Positions 1-7,927 of a DNA stretch of 50,939 nucleotides are shown here, piece by piece. The notes under the pieces were generated by a model. The model saw only the letters and a program-made list of their open reading frames with translations, did no database searches and had not been told where the DNA came from. The translations under genes were made by a program, and so were the position numbers. The first letter of the stretch is position 1, and each line of letters opens with the position of its first letter. This stretch comes from an uncultured Acidimicrobiales bacterium. GTDB taxonomy: Bacteria > Actinomycetota > Acidimicrobiia > Acidimicrobiales > SHLQ01. The stretch is taken from contig CALHTB010000015.1 in NCBI GenBank assembly GCA_938038785.1, positions 1 to 50,939 on the forward strand. The letters run 5' to 3'.

Positions 1-1064
1 GCCTGAAAGTCGTCCCACGTGCCGGCACTCGAGCCAAGCTTGCGGTATTCCTCGTCGTACGCGGGGTCGTTGTCGCCGAGCGCAATGAGCGCAGCTGTGC
101 CGATCGACGTGGCGTCGGCCCCAAGCGCAAGCGCCTTGGCCACGTCGGCTCCGCTGCGAATGCCGCCAGCGGCGATGAGCTTGACCGAGCCTCGATGCAC
201 GCCGAGGTCCTTGAGCGCACGGACCGCTTCGGGAATGGCTGCGATCGTCGGAATACCAACGTGCTCGATAAACACGTCTTGGGTTGCCGCAGTGCCTCCT
301 TGCATGCCGTCGAGCACCACACAGTCAGCGCCAGCCTTCACCGCCAACGCGGTGTCGTAGTAGGGGCGGGCTGCGCCGACCTTCACATAGACGGGGACTT
401 TCCAGTCGGTGATCTCGCGAAGCTCAATGATCTTGATGGCCAGGTCGTCGGGCCCGGTCCAGTCGGGGTGGCGGCACGCCGAACGCTGGTCGATGCCAAC
501 CGGCAGGTTGCGCATCTCCCCTACCCGTTCGGTCACCTTCTGGCCGAGCAGCATTCCGCCGCCGCCAGGCTTGGCTCCCTGACCAACGACGACCTCGATT
601 GCATCAGCCTTGCGAAGGTCGTCGGGGTTCATGCCATAGCGCGACGGCAGGTACTGGTACACGAGGGTCTTCGAGTGCCCCCGCTCTTCTTGAGTCATGC
701 CGCCATCGCCGGTGGTCGTGGACGTGCCAGCTGCGTTAGCTCCTCGACCGAGCGCTTCTTTCGCCTGCCCCGAAAGCGACCCGAAACTCATGCCCGCGAT
801 CGTCACGGGGATGTCGAGCTTGACCGGGTTCTCCGATGTCTCGGCGCCGATGACGAGGTCGGTGTCGCACTTTTCGCGGTAGCCCTCGAGTGGATAGCGC
901 GACATCGACGCGCCAAGAAGCACCAAGTCGTCGAGCGTTGGGACGACGCGCTTCGCCCCCCAGCCGCGGATCTTGTAGATGCCGGTGTTCGCCGCCCGAC
1001 GGATTTCGGCAATGGTGTTGCGGTCGTAGGTGTAGGACTCCCGCTGATGCCAGTCGTGGGTCAT
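1..1064 (-). CDS. glxD: FMN-binding glutamate synthase-like subunit (GlxD / MgsC type), 3' end cut off by window
   Basis: The reading frame is open from an ATG at 1064 to the window edge (354 codons). It begins MTHDWHQRESYTYDR and carries the (beta/alpha)8 FMN barrel of glutamate synthase domain 2: AGMSFGSLSGQAKEALGRGA, then TTTGDGGM, GAKPGGGGML and a phosphate-binding IAAGGIRSGADVAKALALGA segment. In the family this subunit makes glutamate, or N-methylglutamate in the MgsC branch, from 2-oxoglutarate and ammonia or methylamine delivered by the amidotransferase partner. It starts inside the stop codon of the GlxC gene (ATGA overlap), so the three genes form one translationally coupled operon. 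The family is clear. Which amine it uses cannot be read from the sequence. Confidence 0.9.
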   Translation of the reverse strand, partial: MTHDWHQRESYTYDRNTIAEIRRAANTGIYKIRGWGAKRVVPTLDDLVLLGASMSRYPLEGYREKCDTDLVIGAETSENPVKLDIPVTIAGMSFGSLSGQAKEALGRGANAAGTSTTTGDGGMTQEERGHSKTLVYQYLPSRYGMNPDDLRKADAIEVVVGQGAKPGGGGMLLGQKVTERVGEMRNLPVGIDQRSACRHPDWTGPDDLAIKIIELREITDWKVPVYVKVGAARPYYDTALAVKAGADCVVLDGMQGGTAATQDVFIEHVGIPTIAAIPEAVRALKDLGVHRGSVKLIAAGGIRSGADVAKALALGADATSIGTAALIALGDNDPAYDEEYRKLGSSAGTWDDFQ

Positions 1065-1756
1065 GATGCACCTCCCGATGCGCGAACCTCAGCATCGATA
1101 TCGTCAATGTGGAAGTTGTACAACTGACGAGCCGAGCCGTAGCGGATGAACTCGCCTGGATCGGCGTCAAGGCCAGAAGCGGCGAGCAGGCGGGCCAGCG
1201 TTTCGAGATGCTCGGGTTCCATGTCCTTCTCGACGCAATCCGAGCCCAGGCTCTCGACAGTTCCGCGAACGAAGATGTTCGTTTCGTACAGCGAGTCGCC
1301 AAGGTCGGCGCCGGCATCGCCGAGCACAACCAAGTTCCCGCTCTGACCCATAAAGCAGCTCATGTGGCCGACGTTTCCGCCAACAACAATGTCGACTCCT
1401 TTCATCGAGATGCCGCACCGCGATCCGGCGTTGCCCTCGATGACCACCAGGCCGCCGTGGCCAGTTGCGCCCGCTGACATCGTGGCGCTGCCGGTGATGT
1501 GAACGGTGCCAGACATGATGTTCTCGGCCAGCCCGGCGCTTGCGTTGCCGTTGATACGAACGTTGCCTCCCTGGTTCATACCTGCGCAGTAGTACCCAAC
1601 CGGGCCGTTGATGGTGACGTCGATCTCGGAGTTGATACCCGCAGCCACGGCGTGAGCGCCGCGTGGGTTCTCGATTACGAATTCACCCGACGTTGCGGCA
1701 TGTAACGCGGAGTTGACCTCTCGCAACGACGCTTCAGCCATGTCGAATGTGGTCAT
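1061..1756 (-). CDS. glxC: GXGXG-motif glutamate synthase subunit (GlxC / MgsB type)
   Basis: 231 residues. The protein matches the free-standing C-terminal GltB domain (GXGXG right-handed beta-helix): repeated glycine turns such as GPVGYYCAGMNQGG, GATGHGGLVVIEGNAGSRCG and GNVGHMSCFMGQSGNLVVLG run through residues 50-150. It is a structural subunit that joins the amidotransferase and FMN subunits. It overlaps the upstream amidotransferase stop by 4 bp and the downstream FMN subunit start by 4 bp, in the order glutaminase - GXGXG - FMN seen in both GlxBCD and MgsABC operons. Confidence 0.9.
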   Translation of the reverse strand: MTTFDMAEASLREVNSALHAATSGEFVIENPRGAHAVAAGINSEIDVTINGPVGYYCAGMNQGGNVRINGNASAGLAENIMSGTVHITGSATMSAGATGHGGLVVIEGNAGSRCGISMKGVDIVVGGNVGHMSCFMGQSGNLVVLGDAGADLGDSLYETNIFVRGTVESLGSDCVEKDMEPEHLETLARLLAASGLDADPGEFIRYGSARQLYNFHIDDIDAEVRASGGAS

Positions 1757-2661
1757 GCCGGCACCCCTTCGCGACTCCAGGTATAGATGCGTGCGGGTTC
1801 GGGTTCCCAGACCTCGGCGTCATCGACTCCCGGCAGCTGGGCGATGGCTCGAAACTCCGAAGACATGGCCACCCAGTCGTCGGTCTCGGCAATGACCGCT
1901 GGTTTGCAGGCGATGGGATCGCGCAGAATCGCGAACCCGTTCTCGATGCCGATGGCAAAGGTGTAGAACCCGTCGAGGTCGACGAGCGCCCGTTCAAGGG
2001 CAGCGTCGATGGTGTCGCCCTCGCGGAGTCGCCACGACAAGTAGCCGGCTGCAACTTCGCTGTCGTTGAGCGTTTGGAACGACTCGCCGTTCGCAACGAG
2101 CTGCTCGCGGAGTTGGTGATGATTCGAAAGCGAACCGTTGTGCACCAAACACGTGTCGGGGCCGGTGACAAAGGGATGCGAACCGTTGGTGGTAACGGCC
2201 GATTCGGTGGCCATACGGGTGTGGGCAATCGCATGGGTGCCGGTGCGAGATGCGAGGTCGTAGCGGCTAGCGACAAGGTCGGGGTCGCCGACGGACTTGA
2301 AGAGCTCGATCTGCTTACCATGGCTGAGCACCGACAGGCCGGGCTCGTTGTCGATGATCCACTGACGTGCTGCCCCGCTGTCGCCGATGGTTTCGAAGAC
2401 CGCGTGATCGTGCAATGGCCGAGCGACGACACCGGCTCCGAGCGCTGCTTCGAGCGCCGCGCGGGTGGGTTCCCAGTCGGGTGTTTGCCCTTCGGCAAGA
2501 ACCGTGATTCGCGATGTCCCGACAGTTCCTTCGTCGTACACCGCAAACCCCGCACTATCGAGACCGCGGCTTCGCATCTCGTGAAGCATGGCTGCAGTTA
2601 GCCGGCCCAACTCGGGGCGGTGACGCTCGGTTTTCAGGAACAAGCCCACGATGCCGCACAT
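1753..2661 (-). CDS. glxB: class II glutamine amidotransferase subunit (GlxB / MgsA type)
   Basis: 302 residues when started at the ATG that places Cys at position 2 (MCGIVGLFL). N-terminal nucleophile amidotransferases need this Cys after Met removal, so the longer frame up to 2871 is rejected. Other Ntn motifs are visible: HTRMATES, HPF..PDTCLVHNGSLSNH and NDSEVAAGYL. It hydrolyses glutamine, or gamma-glutamylmethylamide in the Mgs branch, and passes ammonia or methylamine to the FMN subunit. It is the first gene of a three-gene operon transcribed away from the ligase at 2791, leaving a shared 129 bp regulatory region. Confidence 0.9.
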   Translation of the reverse strand: MCGIVGLFLKTERHRPELGRLTAAMLHEMRSRGLDSAGFAVYDEGTVGTSRITVLAEGQTPDWEPTRAALEAALGAGVVARPLHDHAVFETIGDSGAARQWIIDNEPGLSVLSHGKQIELFKSVGDPDLVASRYDLASRTGTHAIAHTRMATESAVTTNGSHPFVTGPDTCLVHNGSLSNHHQLREQLVANGESFQTLNDSEVAAGYLSWRLREGDTIDAALERALVDLDGFYTFAIGIENGFAILRDPIACKPAVIAETDDWVAMSSEFRAIAQLPGVDDAEVWEPEPARIYTWSREGVPA

Positions 2662-2790
2662 GTCGTTGCACTCTCCGGTGATTGCTGCGGCACGAATCCG
2701 CATTGTCTGCAGGGGGCCTCGGCCACCTAATGTGACCGAACAGTACTGGCCGCGGGGGTGGCCCAGAGAATCGAGAGACACGGGGGCAAG

Positions 2791-4149
2791 ATGTCGGCTA
2801 CAGAGGATATTCGGGCACGGGCGGCGGACGATGGCGTCGAGTTCATCTACGCCATGTTCGTCGAGATGCACGGCAAGCCGTGCGCAAAGTTGGTGCCCAT
2901 CAGCGCGCTCGACGGACTAATGGAAGACGGCGCCGGGTTCGCTGGTTTCGCGGCTGGTCCTATGGGCCAGGTGCCATCGGACCCAGACATCTTGGCGATC
3001 CCGGACCCATCGTCGTACACCCAGCTTCCGTGGCAGCCGAACGTTGCCGCAATGCAGTGCGATCCCACCGTCGAAGGCGAACTGTGGCCGTATGCTCCCC
3101 GCGTCATCTTGCGCCAGGCCCTCGACCAACTGGCCGAGCGCAACATGGTGCTGAAGTCTGGGGTCGAAGCCGAGTACTCACTCGTTGTCCGCAACGAGGA
3201 CGGCAGCTTGTCGGTGGCCGACGAGCGAGATACCGACACGCTCCCGTGCTACGACGCCCGCAGCCTTACCCGCATGTTGCCGCACCTCGTCGAGGTATCG
3301 AAGAACCTCGATGCCATGGGTTGGGGCAACTACGCCAATGACCACGAGGACGCAAATGGTCAGTACGAGCAGAACTGGCAGTTCGCCGACGCCATGACCA
3401 CCGCGGACCGCCTCGTCGTGTTCCGCCTGATGATCCACACACTCGCCCAACGCCAAGGGTGGCACGCCACGTTTATGCCGAAGCCGTTCAGCAACAAGGC
3501 CGGCAACGGGCTTCATGCACACCTCAGCTTGTGGAGCGCCGACACCGACGAGCCCTTGTTCCCCGGCTCGGGGGACGACGCCAAGGGCCTTGGCCTCAGT
3601 GATCTCGCCTACCAATTCACCGCCGGCTTGGTGGCCCATGCTCCGGCACTCGTGGCAGTCACTAACCCGACGGTCAACTCGTACAAGCGCATGGGAGTCG
3701 GAGCGCCGACTTCGGGTGCCACGTGGGCACCGGCCTACGCCGCGTATGGCGGCAACAATCGCACCCACATGATCCGAGTTCCCGAACCCGACCGCATCGA
3801 GGTTCGCCTACCTGACGGCTCGGCGAACCCGTACCTCATGTATGCCGCAATGCTCGCCTGCGGGCTCGACGGCGTCGACAACGCAATGGACCCAGGCGAG
3901 CCAAACAGTGACAACCTGTTCACCTTGCCTCAGGAAGAGATCGAAGCACGTGGCATCAAGAAGATGCCGCCGACGCTGCTACACGCTGCCGAGAACCTGG
4001 CCGCGGACGAATGTCTTGCGACAGGTCTCGGCATGACGGCTGACGGTCCGTACCGCGACTACTTCGCCAAGGTGAAGAGCGATGAGTTCATGGCGCACCA
4101 CCACCAGGTAACCCCAGGCGAAGTCGACCAGTACCTCACACTCTTCTAG
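2791..4149 (+). CDS. glnT: type III-like glutamine synthetase / gamma-glutamylmethylamide synthetase (GlnT / GmaS family)
   Basis: 452 residues from the ATG at 2791; a GTG at 2758 would add 11 unconserved residues. GlnT/GmaS hallmarks are EGAGFAGFAAG-like residues near 45, GVEAEYSLV (metal ligands), NDHEDANGQYEQNW, and the nucleotide/glutamate segment TFMPKPFSNKAGNGLHAHLSLW. The C-terminal part has SYKRMGVGAPTSGATWAP and NRTHMIRVPEPDRIEVRLPDGSANPYL. The enzyme ligates glutamate with ammonia or methylamine using ATP. Its divergent pairing with GlxBCD/MgsABC-type genes is the arrangement of the indirect methylamine pathway (gmaS-mgsABC) and also of rhizobial glnT-glx loci. Methylamine dehydrogenase (mgdABCD) genes are not in this window, so methylamine use is only a possibility. 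Confidence 0.88.
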   Translation: MSATEDIRARAADDGVEFIYAMFVEMHGKPCAKLVPISALDGLMEDGAGFAGFAAGPMGQVPSDPDILAIPDPSSYTQLPWQPNVAAMQCDPTVEGELWPYAPRVILRQALDQLAERNMVLKSGVEAEYSLVVRNEDGSLSVADERDTDTLPCYDARSLTRMLPHLVEVSKNLDAMGWGNYANDHEDANGQYEQNWQFADAMTTADRLVVFRLMIHTLAQRQGWHATFMPKPFSNKAGNGLHAHLSLWSADTDEPLFPGSGDDAKGLGLSDLAYQFTAGLVAHAPALVAVTNPTVNSYKRMGVGAPTSGATWAPAYAAYGGNNRTHMIRVPEPDRIEVRLPDGSANPYLMYAAMLACGLDGVDNAMDPGEPNSDNLFTLPQEEIEARGIKKMPPTLLHAAENLAADECLATGLGMTADGPYRDYFAKVKSDEFMAHHHQVTPGEVDQYLTLF

Positions 4150-4154
4150 CCCTT

Positions 4155-4187
4155 ACTGACATCCGGGGTCAGACCCCGGATGTCAGT
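4155..4187. repeat. REP-like palindrome, type A, perfect copy
   Basis: A perfect inverted repeat: 16 bp arms (ACTGACATCCGGGGTC) around a single A, lying 5 bp after the glnT stop and 10 bp before the stop of the convergent TIGR03086 gene. It has no T-tract, so a classical terminator is unlikely, although the stem could form in either transcript. Similar palindromes occur at 4781, 17581 and 41648 (type A) and 18345, 30813 and 31899 (type B). Confidence 0.9.
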
Positions 4188-4197
4188 TACAGCGGTC

Positions 4198-4719
4198 CTA
4201 CATCTGGCGACCGACGAACCCGAGCAGCTTCTCTTGGGCGGAAGCGTCTTCGGCGACCTCGATGGCCGGGCCAAACATGTTCTCGCCTCGGAGCATTTGT
4301 TCGGGTAGCCGCTGGAGGCCCATCAGTGTGGACGCCACTGCTTCTTCGGGCAGGGTCTCATCGACACCGAGCGAACGGGCGAGATCCCACGAGTGGACGA
4401 GCAAATCGCCGATGACCATTCCTGCGACGCCCTGCTTGGGCATGCCGCCGAAGCCCTCGGCCTCACCCTCGAGGTTCGCTGGGTCTGAAAGAGCCGCGGT
4501 CATCGCGCTCTGGATCGTGTCCCAGTCGGCACCCTCGGCAATGCCGGCACCCAACACGTTTCCGCCGGTGATCTGCCACCCGACTGCGTGATCGACGATG
4601 TCCTGGACACACCAACCATCGCACGTTGTTGGCTTCTCCCAATCAGCTTCAGCTATCTGGGCGTTCACGTCGGCCCACTTCGCTGCGACCATTCCCCACA
4701 TCTGTTCAACCGACGTCAT
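4198..4719 (-). CDS. TIGR03086 family metal-binding protein (mycothiol-dependent maleylpyruvate isomerase / DinB-like fold)
   Basis: 173 residues from the ATG at 4719, preceded by AAAAGGAGCGAACA, a strong Shine-Dalgarno site; the frame upstream to 4863 lacks one. Family motifs are PTTCDGWCVQDIVDHAVGW near the N terminus and GDLLVHSWDLARSLG in the second half. The conserved His residues would bind a divalent metal. Members are soluble actinobacterial proteins of mostly unknown substrate. This is one of two family members in the window; the other ends at 15980. Confidence 0.85.
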   Translation of the reverse strand: MTSVEQMWGMVAAKWADVNAQIAEADWEKPTTCDGWCVQDIVDHAVGWQITGGNVLGAGIAEGADWDTIQSAMTAALSDPANLEGEAEGFGGMPKQGVAGMVIGDLLVHSWDLARSLGVDETLPEEAVASTLMGLQRLPEQMLRGENMFGPAIEVAEDASAQEKLLGFVGRQM

Positions 4720-4780
4720 TGTTCGCTCCTTTTGATCTACTGGCGCCAAGTTAGCCCAAGCACTCAAGCGCTGCGTCTGC

Positions 4781-4811
4781 CTGACACCGAGGGTCTGACC
4801 CCAGATGTCAG
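4781..4811. repeat. REP-like palindrome, type A, imperfect, containing a stop codon
   Basis: 31 bp with outer arms CTGACA/TGTCAG and core GGGTC-T-GACCC. It lies between the TIGR03086 start and the DUF2625 gene. The TGA that ends DUF2625 (minus strand, 4808-4810) is part of the right arm. Confidence 0.8.
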
Positions 4812-5365
4812 TTTCCGTTGAGCTGATCTGCGTAGGTGGCGTATATGTAATGGAGCTCGTCAAGTGGGACGACTCCGCGGTGCACCCTCTCGACGTCTTG
4901 CCCGTCCTTCGAAAACGGAGGCGGATAGAGGGCTATGCCCTGGTCGAGATGAAGCTCGGAAACGTCATTCGCCCATTCGTTCCAGCGGAGGTTTGCATAG
5001 AAGTCAGTCGTTGCCCCGCGCAGGAATGCATGTACGAAGTCGGTGTAACCGATCCCGAGCGCCGCCCATTCGAGACTGTCAGGTGACCAGTAATTCACCT
5101 CGCCTGGGTCGCCGCCGAGGGCTCCGCTGTTCAGCGCAAAACGTCCGCCGACAACGTCGTGTCCGATGACTAGCACGCCGGGGGCTTCTTCAGTCACCGC
5201 GAGAACCTGCTCGTGTCCACCACCGTGTAGGCGAACCCAGCCGTTGTCGATCGTCAGGCCACCACTGTTGTAAACAACGGCGCCGAGGGTCGAGCCAGTC
5301 GACACCTGCAGGAGTTCGAGAAGCCCACCTTGGGGAGCATGTAGCGGGAGAACCATGGACGGCAC
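4808..5365 (-). CDS. DUF2625 family protein, N terminus apparently frameshifted
   Basis: The 185-residue frame holds most of a DUF2625 protein: LLQVSTGSTLGAVVYNSGGL, IDNGWVRLHGGG, VIGHDVVGGRFALNSGALG, VNYWSPDSLEWAALG, and the tail ALYPPPFSKDGQ. Its function is unknown. The first start in this frame is a GTG at 5365. In another frame an ATG at 5442 opens MRSLDDLVAP, and the main frame continues upstream of 5365 as NQVWDELLKWIEQAAVPSM. Adding one G to the GGGG run at 5414-5417 joins them into a normal N terminus, MRSLDDLVAPGNQVWDEL. The gene may therefore be a single-base-deletion pseudogene or carry an assembly error; if intact it would span 4808-5442. The stop codon lies in a REP-like palindrome. 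Confidence 0.75.
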   Translation of the reverse strand: MPSMVLPLHAPQGGLLELLQVSTGSTLGAVVYNSGGLTIDNGWVRLHGGGHEQVLAVTEEAPGVLVIGHDVVGGRFALNSGALGGDPGEVNYWSPDSLEWAALGIGYTDFVHAFLRGATTDFYANLRWNEWANDVSELHLDQGIALYPPPFSKDGQDVERVHRGVVPLDELHYIYATYADQLNGN

Positions 5366-5464
5366 GGCCGCTTGTTCGATCCACTTGAGCAGTTCGTCCC
5401 AGACCTGATTACCGGGGCCACAAGATCGTCGAGAGAACGCATGTCATCAGTCTGTCGCACGACT

Positions 5465-5506
5465 AGATACTACGGTGACTTGTATATATCGGTGAACGTA
5501 GTATCT
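5465..5506. promoter_or_regulatory. probable PadR operator/promoter
   Basis: Perfect 10 bp arms AGATACTACG and CGTAGTATCT are separated by 22 bp containing the A/T-rich TTGTATATATC. The site ends 8 bp before the padR start codon. Dyads of the ATAC-N-GTAT type are the usual PadR binding sites, so autorepression is likely; this is an inference. Confidence 0.75.
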
Positions 5507-5514
5507 TCGCCTGC

Positions 5515-5838
5515 ATGCGAGAACCCACGTACTTCATCCTCCTGGCGCTGCATCGTGAACCCATGCACGGCTATGCCATTGCATCTCAAGTCGAAGAACT
5601 CTCCGACCACCGTGTAAAGCTGACCGCCGGCACGCTCTACGGCGCACTCGACCGGTTGGTGAACGAGGGCCTCCTCGAAGTCGACCGCGAGGAACAGGTC
5701 AACGGCCGACGCCGTCGTTACTACCGCATCACCGAGCAGGGGGAAGCTGCCACCCAAGAAGAGGCACTACGACTACGCCAGTCGTTCGAAGCCTCGGTAC
5801 CGCTTCTCGGGCCACTCCCCAAAGGAGCGACCTCATGA
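5515..5838 (+). CDS. PadR family transcriptional regulator
   Basis: 107 residues, the size of a minimal PadR. The winged helix is plain: REPTYFILLALHREPMHGYAI, LTAGTLYGALDRLVNEGLLE (recognition helix) and RRRRYYRITEQGE (wing), followed by a short dimerisation helix. It overlaps the next gene by 4 bp (ATGA), so regulator and membrane protein are co-translated. The dyad 8-50 bp upstream suggests it controls its own operon. PadR proteins paired with membrane proteins usually respond to small hydrophobic or toxic ligands. Confidence 0.93.
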   Translation: MREPTYFILLALHREPMHGYAIASQVEELSDHRVKLTAGTLYGALDRLVNEGLLEVDREEQVNGRRRRYYRITEQGEAATQEEALRLRQSFEASVPLLGPLPKGATS

Positions 5839-6656
5839 GTAGCTACCGAATCGCCAGCCTCGCCTACCCCCGCCAATACTGGGCCGATCACGGCGATGAG
5901 ATCATCGCTACCGCCAATGAACTGAATGACGACAAGTGGTCATTCCGAGAGGCCCGCCAACTCGCCAGCAACGGCCTACGGACCCGAAGTTTCGAAGCCA
6001 CTGGCGGAGAACTACGACAGGTATGGATTCAAGGACTGGCGATCTTCCTCCTCGCAGCGCTCGTTCCGATGACCGGCACCTGGCTCGGGTTCATCATTGG
6101 GTTTCACGACGCGAATTTTGCGGGGCCGACATGGACGCTTGCTCTCCTCACTGCTACGTCAGCCGGAATGGCCTTCTCTACCCGGTGGACAGTTATGGCC
6201 CCAGTTGGCGTCGCTATCGCAGCGGGACTCGCACTCGATGAGAGTTCCCTCGTTGGCGGCCTGGTCGCTGGTGCAGTCTTGACCGCGCCGATAGCCCTCC
6301 TCGGCAATGGGCGAAGAATCGTTTCGCCGAAGACCCTGCTGGCGCTGACGGTGATGAGCGTTGCCATCTCTGCATTCGATGGTGGGACCGCCGCATTCAT
6401 CAGTCCCAACGCGATTGGCCTGGTCGGTCTCCTGCTCGTCCGATTCGACCCTCGGATCCTCGCGGCCGGGACGTGGCATGCATTGACGGTGGCCGCCATG
6501 TCTGGGTGGTTTCTCGCGTTCCCCCCAGACGACACCTTCTTTCCCGAGCCCAGGGGGCTCCCGGTCATGGCAAAGGTCCTCGTGGTGGCACTGCCGGTTA
6601 CCTTCATCTTCGCAACCATCGTCGTTCGTACCGCACGCACGACCGCTCGCCCCTAA
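5835..6656 (+). CDS. membrane protein partner of PadR regulator
   Basis: 273 residues. A soluble N-terminal helical part (residues 1-60, YRIASLAYPRQYWADHGDEI) precedes about seven hydrophobic segments, for example LAIFLLAALVPMTGTWLGFIIG and LVVALPVTFIFATIVV near the end. The N-terminal YPxxWRxxHGDE-like start is common in actinobacterial PadR-linked membrane proteins. No enzymatic motif is visible, so the function is unknown. It is translationally coupled to padR and probably repressed by it. Confidence 0.8.
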   Translation: MSSYRIASLAYPRQYWADHGDEIIATANELNDDKWSFREARQLASNGLRTRSFEATGGELRQVWIQGLAIFLLAALVPMTGTWLGFIIGFHDANFAGPTWTLALLTATSAGMAFSTRWTVMAPVGVAIAAGLALDESSLVGGLVAGAVLTAPIALLGNGRRIVSPKTLLALTVMSVAISAFDGGTAAFISPNAIGLVGLLLVRFDPRILAAGTWHALTVAAMSGWFLAFPPDDTFFPEPRGLPVMAKVLVVALPVTFIFATIVVRTARTTARP

Positions 6657-6663
6657 CCGCACT

Positions 6664-6675
6664 ACTGACATCTGG
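6664..6675. repeat. REP-like palindrome remnant (half element)
   Basis: ACTGACATCTGG matches the left arm of the type A element (compare 41648) but the core and right arm are missing. It starts 8 bp after a stop codon, as most copies do. Confidence 0.5.
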
Positions 6676-6679
6676 CGAT

Positions 6680-6722
6680 CTAGGGAGTCTGGTCATTCGC
6701 TGAGGATGATCAGACTCCCTAG
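6680..6722. other. long hairpin upstream of cytochrome P450
   Basis: 17 bp arms (CTAGGGAGTCTGGTCAT and ATGATCAGACTCCCTAG) match at all but one position around a 9 bp loop. There is no T-tract after either arm. It ends 23 bp before the P450 start, so it could be an operator or a 5'-UTR stem. It directly follows a REP remnant and may be a different repeat type. Confidence 0.65.
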
Positions 6723-6745
6723 AAAGACCGTCGTACAGTGACCAG

Positions 6746-7927
6746 GTGGATCGCAGCGAGCACTTTCCAATCGGCGCGTCGATCACGGTTGACCAGCTGA
6801 CCGACTCGCCATACGACGCACTCGCTTCACTTCGGGCAAGCGAGCCAGTGTCGTGGGTACCGGCTACCAACGCATGGTTCGTTACTCGTCGAGATCTTGC
6901 CATCGAAGCCATGAAGGATGCAGAGCGCTTCACGGTCGACGACGAACGCTTCACCACCGCCCAGGTGTTGGGAACGTCGATGCTCTCACTCGACGGCCCC
7001 GAGCACGAACGGCATCGCCGTGCCTTCACCGCACCGTTCCGCCCGAAGTTTGTTCGAGAGGAACTGCAGAGCCGAATCGCGGCTCGTGCCGAACGATTGA
7101 TGGCGCAGACGATGGCTGGCAAGCGGGAGCTCCGGACCGGGCTTGCCGGTCCGCTCGCCGTCGAAACCATCCTTGACGTCCTCGGTCTCGACGATGTCGA
7201 CTCGGCAGATGTTCTTACGTGGTACGGGGCATTCGGCGATGCGATCGTTGCGCTCACCGTCGGCGACGACGTCCCACCTGAGGTGCATGCAACCCTTGCC
7301 CAGCTCTACAGCTACGTGGGCGACGCCATGGGTTCCGACGACGCCGGCCTGATCACCCACCTCGTGTCAGACGAGATTCTCACTGCGGAGGAGATTCCAG
7401 CGGCAGTGGCGGTGGTGATGTTCGGGGCGATCGAAACCTCCGAAGGCATGACCGCCAACGCGTTCTGGCACCTACTCACTCACCCCGAGCAGTGGAACCG
7501 TCTTCGCTCCGACCGATCACTCATCGCCGCCGCCATCGACGAGTCACTGCGGCTCGAACCCGCCGCAGCGTGGATCGATCGCTACACCACGACCGAAGTT
7601 GAGCTCGGAGGAACCACGATCCCGCAGGGTGCGCTCGTGACTATCAACCTGCTCGCAGCGAACCGTGACCCGGAGGTCTTCGAGCGGCCCGACGAGTTCG
7701 ACATCGACCGACCGAATCTGGCCCAACACGTCACGTTCGTCCAAGGACCCCACGCGTGCATCGGTCTGCATGTCGCTCGCGCCGAGACGCACGCGGCACT
7801 CACCGCCGCCCTCGACTGGGAAGCCGCGAATGACACACGACTCGAACTTGATCGCTCCAGCTCATCAGCCCCGCAGGGCCTGATCTTCCGCAAGCCGTCT
7901 GCGGTCGTGTCCACACCTCGCCTCTAG
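6746..7927 (+). CDS. cytochrome P450
   Basis: 393 residues from a GTG, typical for soluble bacterial P450s. The I-helix reads MFGAIETSEGM, keeping an acid-Thr pair. The ExxR motif is ESLR, followed by R in AAAWIDRYTT. The heme loop is FVQGPHACIG with the axial Cys. The C-helix region LDGPEHERHRRAFTAPF binds heme propionate. It is a heme-thiolate monooxygenase needing ferredoxin and reductase partners, none of which are adjacent. The substrate is unknown. Its 3' end overlaps the convergent gene by 4 bp. Confidence 0.93.
   Translation: MDRSEHFPIGASITVDQLTDSPYDALASLRASEPVSWVPATNAWFVTRRDLAIEAMKDAERFTVDDERFTTAQVLGTSMLSLDGPEHERHRRAFTAPFRPKFVREELQSRIAARAERLMAQTMAGKRELRTGLAGPLAVETILDVLGLDDVDSADVLTWYGAFGDAIVALTVGDDVPPEVHATLAQLYSYVGDAMGSDDAGLITHLVSDEILTAEEIPAAVAVVMFGAIETSEGMTANAFWHLLTHPEQWNRLRSDRSLIAAAIDESLRLEPAAAWIDRYTTTEVELGGTTIPQGALVTINLLAANRDPEVFERPDEFDIDRPNLAQHVTFVQGPHACIGLHVARAETHAALTAALDWEAANDTRLELDRSSSSAPQGLIFRKPSAVVSTPRL

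Noticed and set aside
195..1127. 310-codon plus-strand open frame and a 197-codon minus frame in the same region
   Set aside because: Both are shadows of the glxD and glxC genes; high G+C keeps alternative frames open.
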